From positions 1 to 32,268 of the forward strand of contig JALOLR010000023.1 of assembly GCA_025455885.1 (NCBI GenBank): a stretch of 32,268 nt of DNA. The letters are read 5' to 3'. The stretch's first letter is position 1. Every line of letters begins with the position of its first letter. This document shows, in pieces, positions 6,752-14,732 of this stretch. Origin of the DNA: Acidimicrobiales bacterium (GTDB lineage Bacteria; Actinomycetota; Acidimicrobiia; Acidimicrobiales; Acidimicrobilacustridaceae). The notes under the pieces are model-generated. The model saw only the letters and a program-made list of their open reading frames with translations. It was not told the DNA's origin and made no database searches. The position numbers were made by a program, and so were the translations under genes.

Positions 6752-7801
6752 ATGGACAGCCCCGGCGTCGAGCAGCTCCGCGCCACCGGACGTCGTGCGG
6801 GCCTCGTCGCCGTCGGGGTGACCGACGCCGCGCCGCTCCTCGAGGCACGCGCCACGCTCCACGAGCGACGGGCCGCGGGCCTCCACGGCGGCATGCAGTT
6901 CACCTACCGCAACCCCGAGCGCTCCACCGACCCGTCCCGGATCCTGGCGGGGGCTCGCTCCGTCGTGGTGGGCGCCCACCCCTATCCCGGAGGCCCGGTC
7001 GAGCTCCCGACGGCCTCGCCGTCCGAGCCCGGAGGGCCCTGGGGGCGGGTGGCGCGCTACGCGACCGAGGACCACTACGAGGGGCTCCGCCGTGCGTTGC
7101 GCGCCCTGGCCGCCGTCCTCGAGGCGGCGGGCGGGCGCGCCCGGGTCGTCGCCGACGACAACGCGCTCGTCGACCGGGCGGTCGCCCGGCGGGCCGGCGT
7201 GGGCTGGTCCGGGCGCAACGCCAACATCCTCGTCCCCGGTCACGGGAGCTGGGTCGTGCTCGGCGCCGTGGTCACCGACCTCCCGCTCGAGACCGACGAG
7301 GAGGTGCCCGACGGCTGTGGCGCCTGCCGTCGCTGCGTCGACGGATGTCCCACCGGGGCGATCATCGCTCCCGGGGTCGTCGACGCCCGTCGCTGCCTGG
7401 CCTGGCTCGTCCAGGCCGAAGGGGACTTCCCCGTGCAGCACCGGGCGGCGCTGGGCGACCGGATCTACGGCTGCGACGACTGCCAGGAGGTCTGCCCCCC
7501 CGGCGCGCGGGGCCCCGAGGGCGCGCGGCCGGTCGCCGCCCGGGGGGCCTGGGTCGGTCTGATCGGGATGCTGGACGCGTCCGACGACGAGCTGATGGCC
7601 CGCCACGGTCGCTGGTACGTGCCCCGGCGCGACCCTCGCTACCTGCGTCGCAACGCGCTCGTCGCGCTCGGCAACACCGCCGACCCCGACGACCGTGCGG
7701 CCGCGGCGACACTGGCCCGCTACGCAGGGGGCGACGACGAGCTGCTCGCCGAGCACGCCCGGTGGGGTCAGCGACGCGTGGCCGAGCGGGTCGACGCGTG
7801 A
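6752..7801 (+). CDS. queG: Epoxyqueuosine reductase QueG
   Basis: A 349-residue cobalamin and iron-sulphur enzyme that makes the last step to queuosine in the wobble base of GUN tRNAs, reducing epoxyqueuosine on tRNA. Visible features: a DUF1730-like N-terminal half with the ADDNALVDRAVARRAGVGW-type B12/active-site segment (residues 134-152), and the two cluster motifs C189-x2-C192-x2-C195-x3-C199-P and C241-x2-C244-x3-C248-P with C215 between them. The C-terminus has HEAT-like helices (about 285-340), as in longer QueG proteins. ATG 6752 has CACAAT six bases upstream, a weak match to the leaderless pattern. Its TGA overlaps the GTG of the next gene by 4 bases. No other queuosine gene lies in the window. 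Confidence 0.93.
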   Translation: MDSPGVEQLRATGRRAGLVAVGVTDAAPLLEARATLHERRAAGLHGGMQFTYRNPERSTDPSRILAGARSVVVGAHPYPGGPVELPTASPSEPGGPWGRVARYATEDHYEGLRRALRALAAVLEAAGGRARVVADDNALVDRAVARRAGVGWSGRNANILVPGHGSWVVLGAVVTDLPLETDEEVPDGCGACRRCVDGCPTGAIIAPGVVDARRCLAWLVQAEGDFPVQHRAALGDRIYGCDDCQEVCPPGARGPEGARPVAARGAWVGLIGMLDASDDELMARHGRWYVPRRDPRYLRRNALVALGNTADPDDRAAAATLARYAGGDDELLAEHARWGQRRVAERVDA

Positions 7802-8988
7802 AGCACCTCCTCGTCACGAACGACTTCCCGCCGAAGGTCGGGGGCATCCAGACCTACCTCTGGGAGCTGTGGCGCCGGCTGCCTCCCGAGGACACCACGG
7901 TGCTCACGACCCCGCGCCGCGGGTCGGGGTCCTTCGACGCCGCGCAGCCCTTCCGGATCGAACGGGCCCGGGCCCGGGTCCTCCTCCCCACGAGGTCCCT
8001 GGTCAAGCGCATCGACCGACTCGCCGCCGAGGTGGGGGCCGACGTCGTGCTGCTCGACCCCGTTGCCCCCCTCGGGATCGTGGGCCCCCGGCTCGAGCGG
8101 CCCTACGGCGTGGTCGTCCACGGGGCCGAGGTCAGCGTCCCCGGGCGGCTCCCGGTCCTGCGTCGGCCCCTGCGGAGGGTCCTGCAGGGCGCGTCGATCG
8201 TCGTCGCCGCCGGCAGCTTCCCCGCCGAGGAGGCCCGAAGGGTGGCCCGACGCGACGTCCCGACGGTCCTCGTCCCGCCGGGCGTCGACACCGAGCGGTT
8301 CGTGCCGCTGAGCCCGGACGAGCGGGCGGCGGCCAGGGCGCGCTTCGGCCTCGAGGAGGACGCGGTCGTCGTGCTGGGCGTCAGCCGCCTGGTCCCCCGG
8401 AAGGGGTTCGACACCCTGGTGGAGGCGGGAGCCGTGCTCTCGACCCGCTATCCCGGGTTGCGCGTCGTCGTGGCCGGCACCGGGCGCGACCGTCGCCGCC
8501 TGGCCCGCATCGCCGCCAGCCACCACAGCCCGACGACCTTCCTCGATCGGGTGGCCGACGAGGACCTCCCGGCGCTCTACGGGTGCGCCGACCTCTTCGT
8601 CATGTTGTGCCGCAACCGTTGGCGGGGCCTCGAACAGGAGGGGTTCGGCATCGTCTTCCTGGAGGCCGCGTCGGCCGGAGTGGCGTCGGTCGCGGGGCGC
8701 AGCGGCGGCTCGCCCGAGGCGGTGCTCGACGCCGTCACCGGGCTGGTCGTGGACCGGCCCTCCGACGTTGCCAGCGCGGCGTTCGCCATCGACCGGCTCC
8801 TGGGGGACCCCGAGCGCCGGACGCTGATGGCCATGGCTGCCCGCCATCGCGTCACCCGCCAGTTCACCTACGACCGTGGCGCCGACGAGCTGGCGCGGGC
8901 CCTGCGCGACCTGGACCCGACGTCAGGGTCCGGCGCGGTGCAGGCCGACGACGCCGATCCCGCAGCCACACGGGAGCCGCCGTCGTGA
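7798..8988 (+). CDS. pimB: GT4 glycosyltransferase, PimB-like (phosphatidylinositol mannosyltransferase)
   Basis: A 396-residue GT-B enzyme. Its N-terminus, TNDFPPKVGGIQTYLWEL (residues 7-24), is typical of PimB', which adds the second mannose from GDP-mannose to phosphatidylinositol monomannoside on the inner face of the membrane. The catalytic Arg-Lys pair is in VSRLVPRKG (R201, K202). The GT4 EX7E motif is E281 to E289 in EQEGFGIVFLEAA. The last ~30 residues are a disordered Asp/Ala/Pro tail. It is translationally coupled to queG (GTGA, 4-base overlap) and to the following membrane protein (again GTGA). Exact acceptor cannot be proven from sequence; other GT4 mannosyltransferases or glucosyltransferases remain possible. 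Confidence 0.85.
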   Translation: MKHLLVTNDFPPKVGGIQTYLWELWRRLPPEDTTVLTTPRRGSGSFDAAQPFRIERARARVLLPTRSLVKRIDRLAAEVGADVVLLDPVAPLGIVGPRLERPYGVVVHGAEVSVPGRLPVLRRPLRRVLQGASIVVAAGSFPAEEARRVARRDVPTVLVPPGVDTERFVPLSPDERAAARARFGLEEDAVVVLGVSRLVPRKGFDTLVEAGAVLSTRYPGLRVVVAGTGRDRRRLARIAASHHSPTTFLDRVADEDLPALYGCADLFVMLCRNRWRGLEQEGFGIVFLEAASAGVASVAGRSGGSPEAVLDAVTGLVVDRPSDVASAAFAIDRLLGDPERRTLMAMAARHRVTRQFTYDRGADELARALRDLDPTSGSGAVQADDADPAATREPPS

Positions 8989-9605
8989 TCGAGGCGCCCG
9001 ACGGGTCCGGCGCCGAGCGGGCGCCCACACCCGGCACCCGCCTGCTGGTCGCCTCCTGGGCGGGGACCGGCCTGTTCACCGCGCTCGCGGTCGCCGCGCT
9101 CTTCGTCGACGCCGTCGTCCTGACGTTCGTGGCGCTGTCGCTGGTCATGTTCGCCGTCGGGTGCGTCCTGTTCGTGGTCGCCTTCCTGCGCGCCGTCGAT
9201 CGCAGCCGCACCGAGACGATCGGGATCGGCGGGTTGTTCTTCGGGGCCGGAGCCGCCCCGGGTCGGGTCCAGGCCCTCCTCATGGGCTCGCTCGCCGTCG
9301 AGGTGGTGGTGGCGGTCACGATCGCCGTCCTGCGTCCGTACACCGCCCTCGCGTTCGGGACCCTCGCGCCGATGTTCCCGCTGGGGGTCGCCGGGCTGTG
9401 GGTGGCGCTGTTCGGGGTCTTCCCCTCACGGGAGGCCGAGCTGACCCGGGCGGGTCGGCGAGACGCGGAGCGGGCCGCCCATCGGCGCGGTCCGTCGGGC
9501 GGGACCGCCTCCCCGGACGTGGCCGGGGTCGACGACCGACCGCCCCCGCCGGCACCCGGGCCCGGTGGGAGCCGGGAGGCCGGCGCCGACGGAGGCGACG
9601 ACTAA
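8985..9605 (+). CDS. Four-helix membrane protein of unknown function
   Basis: A 206-residue protein with four hydrophobic segments (about residues 16-37, 41-64, 94-115 and 118-140), a short charged turn between the second and third, and a long polar, Pro/Gly/Asp-rich C-terminal tail. No domain recognised. Its GTG start overlaps the TGA of the PimB-like gene by 4 bases, so the two are made together; a role in mannolipid transport or in holding the glycosyltransferase at the membrane is possible but not shown. Its TAA stop is also the first half of a TAACGT box that may serve the next gene. Confidence 0.8.
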   Translation: MIEAPDGSGAERAPTPGTRLLVASWAGTGLFTALAVAALFVDAVVLTFVALSLVMFAVGCVLFVVAFLRAVDRSRTETIGIGGLFFGAGAAPGRVQALLMGSLAVEVVVAVTIAVLRPYTALAFGTLAPMFPLGVAGLWVALFGVFPSREAELTRAGRRDAERAAHRRGPSGGTASPDVAGVDDRPPPPAPGPGGSREAGADGGDD

Positions 9606-9608
9606 CGT
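9603..9608 (+). promoter_or_regulatory. Possible -10 box TAACGT overlapping a stop codon
   Basis: The TAA stop of the preceding gene extends to TAACGT. It would give a leader of about 28 bases carrying AGGGAGGT before the ATG at 9643. Confidence 0.35.
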
Positions 9609-9642
9609 CGGCGGTTCGAGGGCGTGCGCCCAGGGAGGTCCG

Positions 9643-10119
9643 ATGGTGGAGCAGGCGAGGGAGCAGATCCGCATCGACGCGCCGGTCGCCCGGTGCTTCG
9701 AGACGCTGACCGCTTTCGAGTCGTACCCGGAGTGGGCCGGTGACCTGAAGCAGGTGACACGGATCGAGGAGGACGTCGAAGGCCGCGCCACGGTGGTCGA
9801 GTTCCGAGCCGCGGCGATGGGACGCAGCACCACCTATCAGCTCCGCTACGACTACTCGGCGGCACCGCAGCGACTCGGTTGGGCCCTCGTCGCCGGGGAC
9901 CTCCCCCGTGAGCTCGACGGCACCTACGTCCTCACGCCGGCCCCCGACGACCCCGAGGCGACCGACGTCACCTACGAGCTCGCCGTCGACCTCGTCTACC
10001 CCATCCCGGGCTTCGTGAAGCGCCGCGCCGAGGCGCGGATCATCAAGACCGCGCTCATCGAGCTGAAGGCTCGCGTCGAGGGTGCCCCCCGTCCGGATCT
10101 CGACGACGTCGACGGCTGA
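9643..10119 (+). CDS. SRPBCC (START/cyclase-dehydrase-like) protein
   Basis: A 158-residue helix-grip fold protein. Family marks: an N-terminal strand followed by APVARCFETLTAFESYPEWA (Trp in the helix after the first strand), a central VEFRA strand, a GTYVLTP strand, and a long C-terminal helix starting at PGFVKRRAEARII. Such proteins bind lipids, polyketides or other hydrophobic ligands in a closed pocket; the ligand is not readable. ATG 9643 has the strongest ribosome-binding site in the window, AGGGAGGT. It follows the queG-pimB group after 37 bp, and a hairpin 40 bp after its stop probably ends transcription. Lipid handling next to a mannolipid enzyme is plausible, not proven. Confidence 0.85.
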   Translation: MVEQAREQIRIDAPVARCFETLTAFESYPEWAGDLKQVTRIEEDVEGRATVVEFRAAAMGRSTTYQLRYDYSAAPQRLGWALVAGDLPRELDGTYVLTPAPDDPEATDVTYELAVDLVYPIPGFVKRRAEARIIKTALIELKARVEGAPRPDLDDVDG

Positions 10120-10159
10120 GGCTCCCCTCCGAACCCGTCGAGGGCTCTCGGATCGCCGT

Positions 10160-10181
10160 CCCTCGCACCGGTGTGCGAGGG
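10160..10181 (+). terminator. Hairpin terminator candidate after the SRPBCC gene
   Basis: Perfect 9-bp stem CCCTCGCAC / GTGCGAGGG with a four-base loop (CGGT), 40 bp after the stop codon. No T-run follows, which is usual for high-GC actinobacteria. Confidence 0.6.
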
Positions 10182-10260
10182 CGTCCGGGGCGCATCGGTG
10201 CTGGTCGGCGGCGGACAAAGGCTCAACTGCGGGCTCGGAGACGCCGATGGCTAGTGGACC

Positions 10261-12372
10261 ATGCGCCTGCTCCAGCTCCACCTCGATCCCGATGACGGAA
10301 CCTTCGTCGAGCTGCACCCCATGTTCACGGTGGTGCGCGGGCTCGACGAGATCGACCGCCAGCGCCTCGTCGCCGTCGTGACCGCCATCGCCGCCGGCGA
10401 GGACCCCGGCTGCGAAGGGTCGATCGAGGCCCACGGCGTGGTGATGGACCTCTCCGCCGAGTCGCTGGGGATGCTGGACGCGGGCAGCGAGATCGATCCC
10501 GTGGTGCGTCGCCGGGAGCTCCCGGGTGCAGTCCCCTCCTTGTTCGACGCCGGTCCGGACCTCGACCCCGTCGACGTCGACGAGCGGGACGCGGCGGCGA
10601 TGCTCCTCGCCAACGCCCCGGTGGACACCCATCCCGAGCTCGACAAGGTCCGTCAGCGACGCCGGGACACTCGCGAGGCGGTGGCCGTGCTCCGCTTCGC
10701 CGCGGAGCAGGCGGCGCGAGACCTCGACGTCGCCAGTCGGGAGCGTCGCTCGATCGGGGAACGCCTCGACGCGGCGACGGTCCGCGCTGCCTCGCCCCCC
10801 GGGCCCGAGCACCGCCGGGGGCCGGCCGCCGTGCAGGTCGTCGAGCTCCAGAAGGAGCTCGACGCGATCGACGCCGGCATCATCGAGCTCGAAGGGATCG
10901 ACGAGCGCCCCATCGCCGTGCTCCTCGACGCGATCGAGAACCCGGATCCGGTCGAGGAGGTCCCGTCGCCACGGGCCCAGGAGCTGGCCGATCGCTTCGC
11001 CGCCCTGCAGCTCGAGGTGGCAGCCCTGGAGGACCGGATGGAGGCCGAGGGTCGGGGCCCGGCGTCGGTCATGCGTCGCCTCGACGAGGCACGTGCCGCC
11101 TTCCAGGCCGCCGAACGGTCGGCGATGCGGGCCGACATCGCCCCGGAGGACGACGCTGCGCTCGCCACCGCGCACGAGAAGGTGCTGGAGGCCGAGCGCA
11201 AGGCGTCGGGCCTGCGATCGCGCTCCGGGCAGCGCAAGCTCGCCGAGGCGCTGGCCGAGCAGCAGGAGATCCTCGATCGCATGGGGTTCCCGACGTGGAG
11301 CGCCTACGTCATGGGTGCCACCTTGATGGGCACCGACCCCGCTGCCCAGGAGCGTCTCGACGCCGCCCGTCAGGAGCAGTTCGCGGCCGAGGACGAGTGG
11401 GCCGAGGTCAGCGCCCGGATGGAGGCCGACCCCGATCACCATGCCCTCCTCGACCAGCTCGAACAGGTGGAGATCGACGCCGTCTCGCTCCTCCTCGAGC
11501 ACGGGGTCCCCGTGCCCGACGAGCGGATCGGGCTCGAGTCCACCCTGCGTGACGTCCGTCAGCCCAAGGACGACGTCACCGTCGCCCAGCTCGTCGACGC
11601 CCTCGCCTTCCACCTCGAGACCATCGGCCTCACCCTCGACCCGGGCTCGCGGGACCGCGAGAGCGTCACCCGCGTGGCCCAGGCGTTCCTCGCCGAGGCG
11701 GAGGGGATCGCCGAGCGGATCGAGGAGCTCACCACCGAACGCCGCCGTCACGAGGCCCGCCTCGCCGACGCCCGCTCGCGTGCCGAGGCCGAGGCGTGGG
11801 AGGCCCTCGAGGCGTCGGTCGACGGCGCCATCGCCGACCCCGAGCCCACGCTCGCCGAGCTCGAGGAGATGCTCGCCGAGGCCACCGCGACCGAGGCCGA
11901 GCTGAGCGAGATCCTGGAGGGCCGCAACGCCCTGCTCGACGTGGCGTTGATCGCCGACCGACGGGCCGCCGAGAAGGCCCTCGCCGTGGCCGGGGAGGTC
12001 CTCGCCGACGATGACCTCGATCCTCGTGACGTCGTGGCCCGGTACGCCGGTCAGAGCGGCACCGTCTACGCCGCCCGACCGGGCTGGTCGGAGATCGACG
12101 CCGAGGCGATCGAGTTCTACCTGCTCGCCCGACTCGCCGCTCAACGACAGGTCTCCTACGCCGGCTCCGCGCCGATGGTCATCGACGACGCCCTGGCCGG
12201 GGTGCCCGAGAGCGACGTGCGCCGGATCCTCGACGGGCTGGGTCGCATGGCGGAGTCGGTGCAGATCGTCTACGTCACCGACGATCCCGTCGTGATCGAC
12301 TGGGCGCAGCAGCGCGGCGAGGACGTCGCCGTGGCCGATCGCCTGGCGACCGGAGCCGAGTCCACCGTCTGA
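10261..12372 (+). CDS. SMC/RecN-like coiled-coil protein lacking a Walker A motif
   Basis: A 703-residue protein with the plan of an SMC/RecN/AAA-type ATPase: an N-terminal strand-rich head (residues 1-75), long charged helical segments (about 130-345 and 365-590, with breaks near 175-190 and 341-360), and a C-terminal head. The C-terminal head keeps a signature-helix-like stretch (about 612-629), a Walker-B-like strand PMVIDDALAG (638-647) and a following YVTDD where the H-loop would be. The place of the P-loop reads VVRGLDEIDRQRL (24-36): no GxGK(S/T). The catalytic Glu after Walker B is Asp and the H-loop His is Asp. So it looks like a degenerate, probably non-hydrolysing member. ATG 10261 is the only start in front of the conserved N-terminus. 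It stands alone after a terminator. Confidence 0.8.
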   Translation: MRLLQLHLDPDDGTFVELHPMFTVVRGLDEIDRQRLVAVVTAIAAGEDPGCEGSIEAHGVVMDLSAESLGMLDAGSEIDPVVRRRELPGAVPSLFDAGPDLDPVDVDERDAAAMLLANAPVDTHPELDKVRQRRRDTREAVAVLRFAAEQAARDLDVASRERRSIGERLDAATVRAASPPGPEHRRGPAAVQVVELQKELDAIDAGIIELEGIDERPIAVLLDAIENPDPVEEVPSPRAQELADRFAALQLEVAALEDRMEAEGRGPASVMRRLDEARAAFQAAERSAMRADIAPEDDAALATAHEKVLEAERKASGLRSRSGQRKLAEALAEQQEILDRMGFPTWSAYVMGATLMGTDPAAQERLDAARQEQFAAEDEWAEVSARMEADPDHHALLDQLEQVEIDAVSLLLEHGVPVPDERIGLESTLRDVRQPKDDVTVAQLVDALAFHLETIGLTLDPGSRDRESVTRVAQAFLAEAEGIAERIEELTTERRRHEARLADARSRAEAEAWEALEASVDGAIADPEPTLAELEEMLAEATATEAELSEILEGRNALLDVALIADRRAAEKALAVAGEVLADDDLDPRDVVARYAGQSGTVYAARPGWSEIDAEAIEFYLLARLAAQRQVSYAGSAPMVIDDALAGVPESDVRRILDGLGRMAESVQIVYVTDDPVVIDWAQQRGEDVAVADRLATGAESTV

Positions 12373-12506
12373 GCGCCCCTGCGCCCACCCGATCGGGCAG
12401 CCGGGTCCACGATCCGAGGCGATCGGGACCGGGGCGGCCTTCCGCCGGCGCGCCGAGGGGTGGTCCGTGGCCGTGGCCGCCCGTCCGGCCCCCGGGGGAG
12501 GGGCAC

Positions 12507-12512
12507 TACGAT
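12507..12512 (+). promoter_or_regulatory. -10 box TACGAT for the baeRF gene
   Basis: TACGAT lies 28 bases before the GTG at 12541. The resulting short leader carries AGAGGAGACAG as ribosome-binding site. Confidence 0.45.
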
Positions 12513-12540
12513 CGGCGCGCACGCAACCAGAGGAGACAGG

Positions 12541-13662
12541 GTGGCCCTCATCGACGAAACCGCAGTCAAGGAGCTCGTCGCGTTCCGCAGCGGCGGCGCC
12601 CCGGTCGTGTCCGTCTACCTCGACGTCGACGGTCGTCGTCAGGTGCTCCGCCAGGACGTCGAGCGCCAGTTCGAGCACCTCGCCCGTGACGTCGCCGCCC
12701 GGCCAGAGGCCGAGGCGGCCGCCCCCGACCTGGCCCGCATCGCCGAGTTCCTGCAGAAGGACCTCGACCGGTCCGGCGTCCGCGGCCTCGCCGTCTTCTC
12801 GTGCGCGCCCGAGGGCCTCTGGGAGGTCGTGTCCCTCCCCGTTCCCGTCGCGGCCACCATCCACATCGGCCAGGGTGCCGCCGTCGCCCAGCTCGAGGCC
12901 GTCGTCCAGGAGCTCGAGCCCCTGGGGATCCTCCTCACCGATCGCCAGCGAGCGCGCCTGTTCGTGTACCAGATGGGTGAGCTGGTCGACCGCACCGAGC
13001 TCTTCGACGCCCTGCCCCGCAACGACTTCGATCGCCACGACGACGCCAGTCGGGGGGCGGATCGTTACGACCACCACGTCGACGAGGTCGCCCTCCAGCA
13101 CCTCCGCCACGCCGCCGCCGGGGCGTTCGAGCTCTACCAGGACCACGGCTTCGCCCACCTGGCGGTCGGCGCCTCCGACGAGGTGGCCGGCACGGTCGAG
13201 GGGCTGTTGCACCCGTACCTGCGCGAGCGCCTCTGCGGACGGGTGCCCCTGACGGTGAACGCGTCCGACGCCGAGGTCCTGGCGGCGGCCCTCGAGGTGG
13301 AGCACCAGATCGAGCGCTCGAAGGAGGCCGCCCTGGTGGCCCAGCTCCGCGACGCCGTCGGTGCCGACTCGCGCGGCGTCGCCGGACTCGCCGACGTCCT
13401 CACCGCCCTGGGCGAGCGCCGGGTCGCCCACCTCCTGGTCTCTCAGGGCTACGAGGAGGCGGGTTGGCGGTGTCCGGGCTGCGGCGGGCTCTCCGCGCGC
13501 GGCCCTGCATGCCCGGTCGACGCTGCGCCGATGGACCGAGTCGACGACGTCGTCGAGGAGGCCGTCCAGCACGCCATGGCCCAGGGCGCCAAGGTCGAGG
13601 TGTGCATCGGCAACGCCGACCTCGACGTGCTGGGCCGCATCGGCGCGCTGCTCCGCTACTGA
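12541..13662 (+). CDS. baeRF-family (eRF1/Vms1-like) protein without GGQ
   Basis: A 373-residue homologue of archaeal/eukaryotic release factor domains, of the bacterial baeRF type. Seen: the opening PVVSVYLDVDGRR strand (residues 21-33), the strand-loop LLTDRQRARLFVYQMGE (131-147), the loop and helix SRGADRYDHHVDEVALQHLRHAA (170-192), and an eRF1-like C-terminal domain with a partial zinc ribbon (C311-x2-C314 and C324; no clear fourth Cys). In active peptidyl-tRNA hydrolases of this superfamily the loop holds GGQ or a related Gln; here the corresponding place has no Gln in a Gly-Gly context, so hydrolysis by the usual route is doubtful. Ribosome or tRNA quality control is the family role, unproven in bacteria. 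GTG 12541 follows AGAGGAGACAGG. Its stop is 31 bp before the ROK gene. Confidence 0.82.
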   Translation: MALIDETAVKELVAFRSGGAPVVSVYLDVDGRRQVLRQDVERQFEHLARDVAARPEAEAAAPDLARIAEFLQKDLDRSGVRGLAVFSCAPEGLWEVVSLPVPVAATIHIGQGAAVAQLEAVVQELEPLGILLTDRQRARLFVYQMGELVDRTELFDALPRNDFDRHDDASRGADRYDHHVDEVALQHLRHAAAGAFELYQDHGFAHLAVGASDEVAGTVEGLLHPYLRERLCGRVPLTVNASDAEVLAAALEVEHQIERSKEAALVAQLRDAVGADSRGVAGLADVLTALGERRVAHLLVSQGYEEAGWRCPGCGGLSARGPACPVDAAPMDRVDDVVEEAVQHAMAQGAKVEVCIGNADLDVLGRIGALLRY

Positions 13663-13693
13663 CGTCGTGACCCGAGCCGAGTCGGGGCCGACG

Positions 13694-14659
13694 GTGAGCC
13701 GGCCGGTCCTCGGCATCGACGTGGGCGGGACCAAGCTGTTGGGGTGCGCGGTCGACGCCGCCGACCCGTCCGACCCGCTCCTCGAGCGTCGGATCGACAC
13801 CCCCGCCGACGCCGACGCCCTCCTCGAGGCGATCGAGACCATGGTCCGCCTCCTCCAGGGTGGCCTCGCCGACGCCGGTCGGGCCGAGGCGACCGGCCTG
13901 GGGGTGGGGGTGCCGGCGCTCGTCGCGCTCGACGGCGTGCTGTGCTCGGCGACCCACCTGGCCGGCCTGGCCGACCTCCCGTTGCGCGCCGTGCTGCGCG
14001 AGCGCCTCGGGCTGGTCGTGCAGGTCGACAACGACGCCAACTGCGCGGCCTTGGCCGAGGCCCGCTTCGGTGCCGCACAGGGCCAGCGCGAGGTCCTGGT
14101 CGTCACGCTCGGGACGGGGATCGGTGCGGGCATCGTCACCGGCGGCAGGCTGCTGCGAGGGGCCCACGGCCTCGCCGGTGAGCCGGGGCACATGGTCGTC
14201 GTCCCCGACGGCCGGGCGTGCCCGTGCGGGCGCCGCGGATGCTGGGAGCGCTACGCGTCGGGGACGGGGCTGGGCCTGTCGGGCCGTGACGCCGCTCGGG
14301 AGGGGCGCGCGCCGGGGCTCGTGACGCGGGCCGGTGGGGTCGAGCAGGTCCGAGGCGAGCACGTCGTCGACGCGGCCATCGGCGGGGAGGCCGGAGCCCT
14401 CGTGGTGATGGAGGAGTTCGCCGGATGGGTCGCCCTCGGCCTCGCCAACCTCACCAACATCCTCGACCCGGCCGTGATCGTGCTCGGAGGGGGTCTCGTC
14501 GACGCCGGCGACGTGCTCCTGGCCCCGGTCCGAGAGGCGTTCGACCGACTGGCCGTCGGCACCTCCGCCCGCCCGCTCCCCACGATCGAGCCGGCCCGCC
14601 TCGGCCCTCTCGCCGGCGCCGTCGGCGCAGCCTCCATCGCCCTCCCCGCCGAGGTGTGA
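13694..14659 (+). CDS. ROK-family sugar kinase, probable glucokinase
   Basis: A 321-residue ROK kinase. Seen: the phosphate loop GIDVGGTK (7-14), the catalytic DND (112-114), and the ROK zinc site H166...C176-x-C178-G-x2-G-C183-x-E185. These kinases phosphorylate glucose, N-acetylglucosamine or related hexoses with ATP (some with polyphosphate). EPGHM around H166 is typical of glucokinases, so glucose is the likeliest substrate. GTG 13694 places the phosphate loop at the usual distance from the N-terminus; GTG 13667, in the same frame, would add nine residues and start 5 bp after the upstream stop. Likely cotranscribed with the baeRF gene. With the phosphofructokinase at 16870 it would feed glycolysis. 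Confidence 0.88.
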   Translation: MSRPVLGIDVGGTKLLGCAVDAADPSDPLLERRIDTPADADALLEAIETMVRLLQGGLADAGRAEATGLGVGVPALVALDGVLCSATHLAGLADLPLRAVLRERLGLVVQVDNDANCAALAEARFGAAQGQREVLVVTLGTGIGAGIVTGGRLLRGAHGLAGEPGHMVVVPDGRACPCGRRGCWERYASGTGLGLSGRDAAREGRAPGLVTRAGGVEQVRGEHVVDAAIGGEAGALVVMEEFAGWVALGLANLTNILDPAVIVLGGGLVDAGDVLLAPVREAFDRLAVGTSARPLPTIEPARLGPLAGAVGAASIALPAEV

Positions 14660-14687
14660 CCCCGTCCGCTCCGGCCCCCTGGTCGGG

Positions 14688-14700
14688 CGAACGTCGTTCG
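14688..14700. promoter_or_regulatory. Inverted repeat CGAACGTCGTTCG at the alaC -35 region
   Basis: A perfect 6-bp inverted repeat around one central base. It sits 33-45 bp before the start codon of the leaderless alaC, where the -35 would be, so a repressor bound here would block RNA polymerase. Which regulator is unknown. Confidence 0.4.
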
Positions 14701-14720
14701 GGGCTTCCGCAGGTGGCCGG

Positions 14721-14726
14721 TACCCT
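14721..14726 (+). promoter_or_regulatory. -10 box TACCCT, leaderless start
   Basis: TACCCT, six bases, then the ATG of alaC at 14733. No ribosome-binding site. Confidence 0.55.
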
Positions 14727-14732
14727 GCGGCC

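Noticed and set aside
9316-14193. Very long minus-strand open frame (1625 codons)
   Set aside because: Runs antisense through five clear plus-strand genes; low-complexity Gly/Asp/Arg/His sequence typical of the shadow frame in high-GC DNA.
14688-14700. LexA (SOS) box upstream of alaC
   Set aside because: GAAC and GTTC are 3 bases apart instead of the 4 expected for the actinobacterial box, and an aminotransferase is not an SOS gene.
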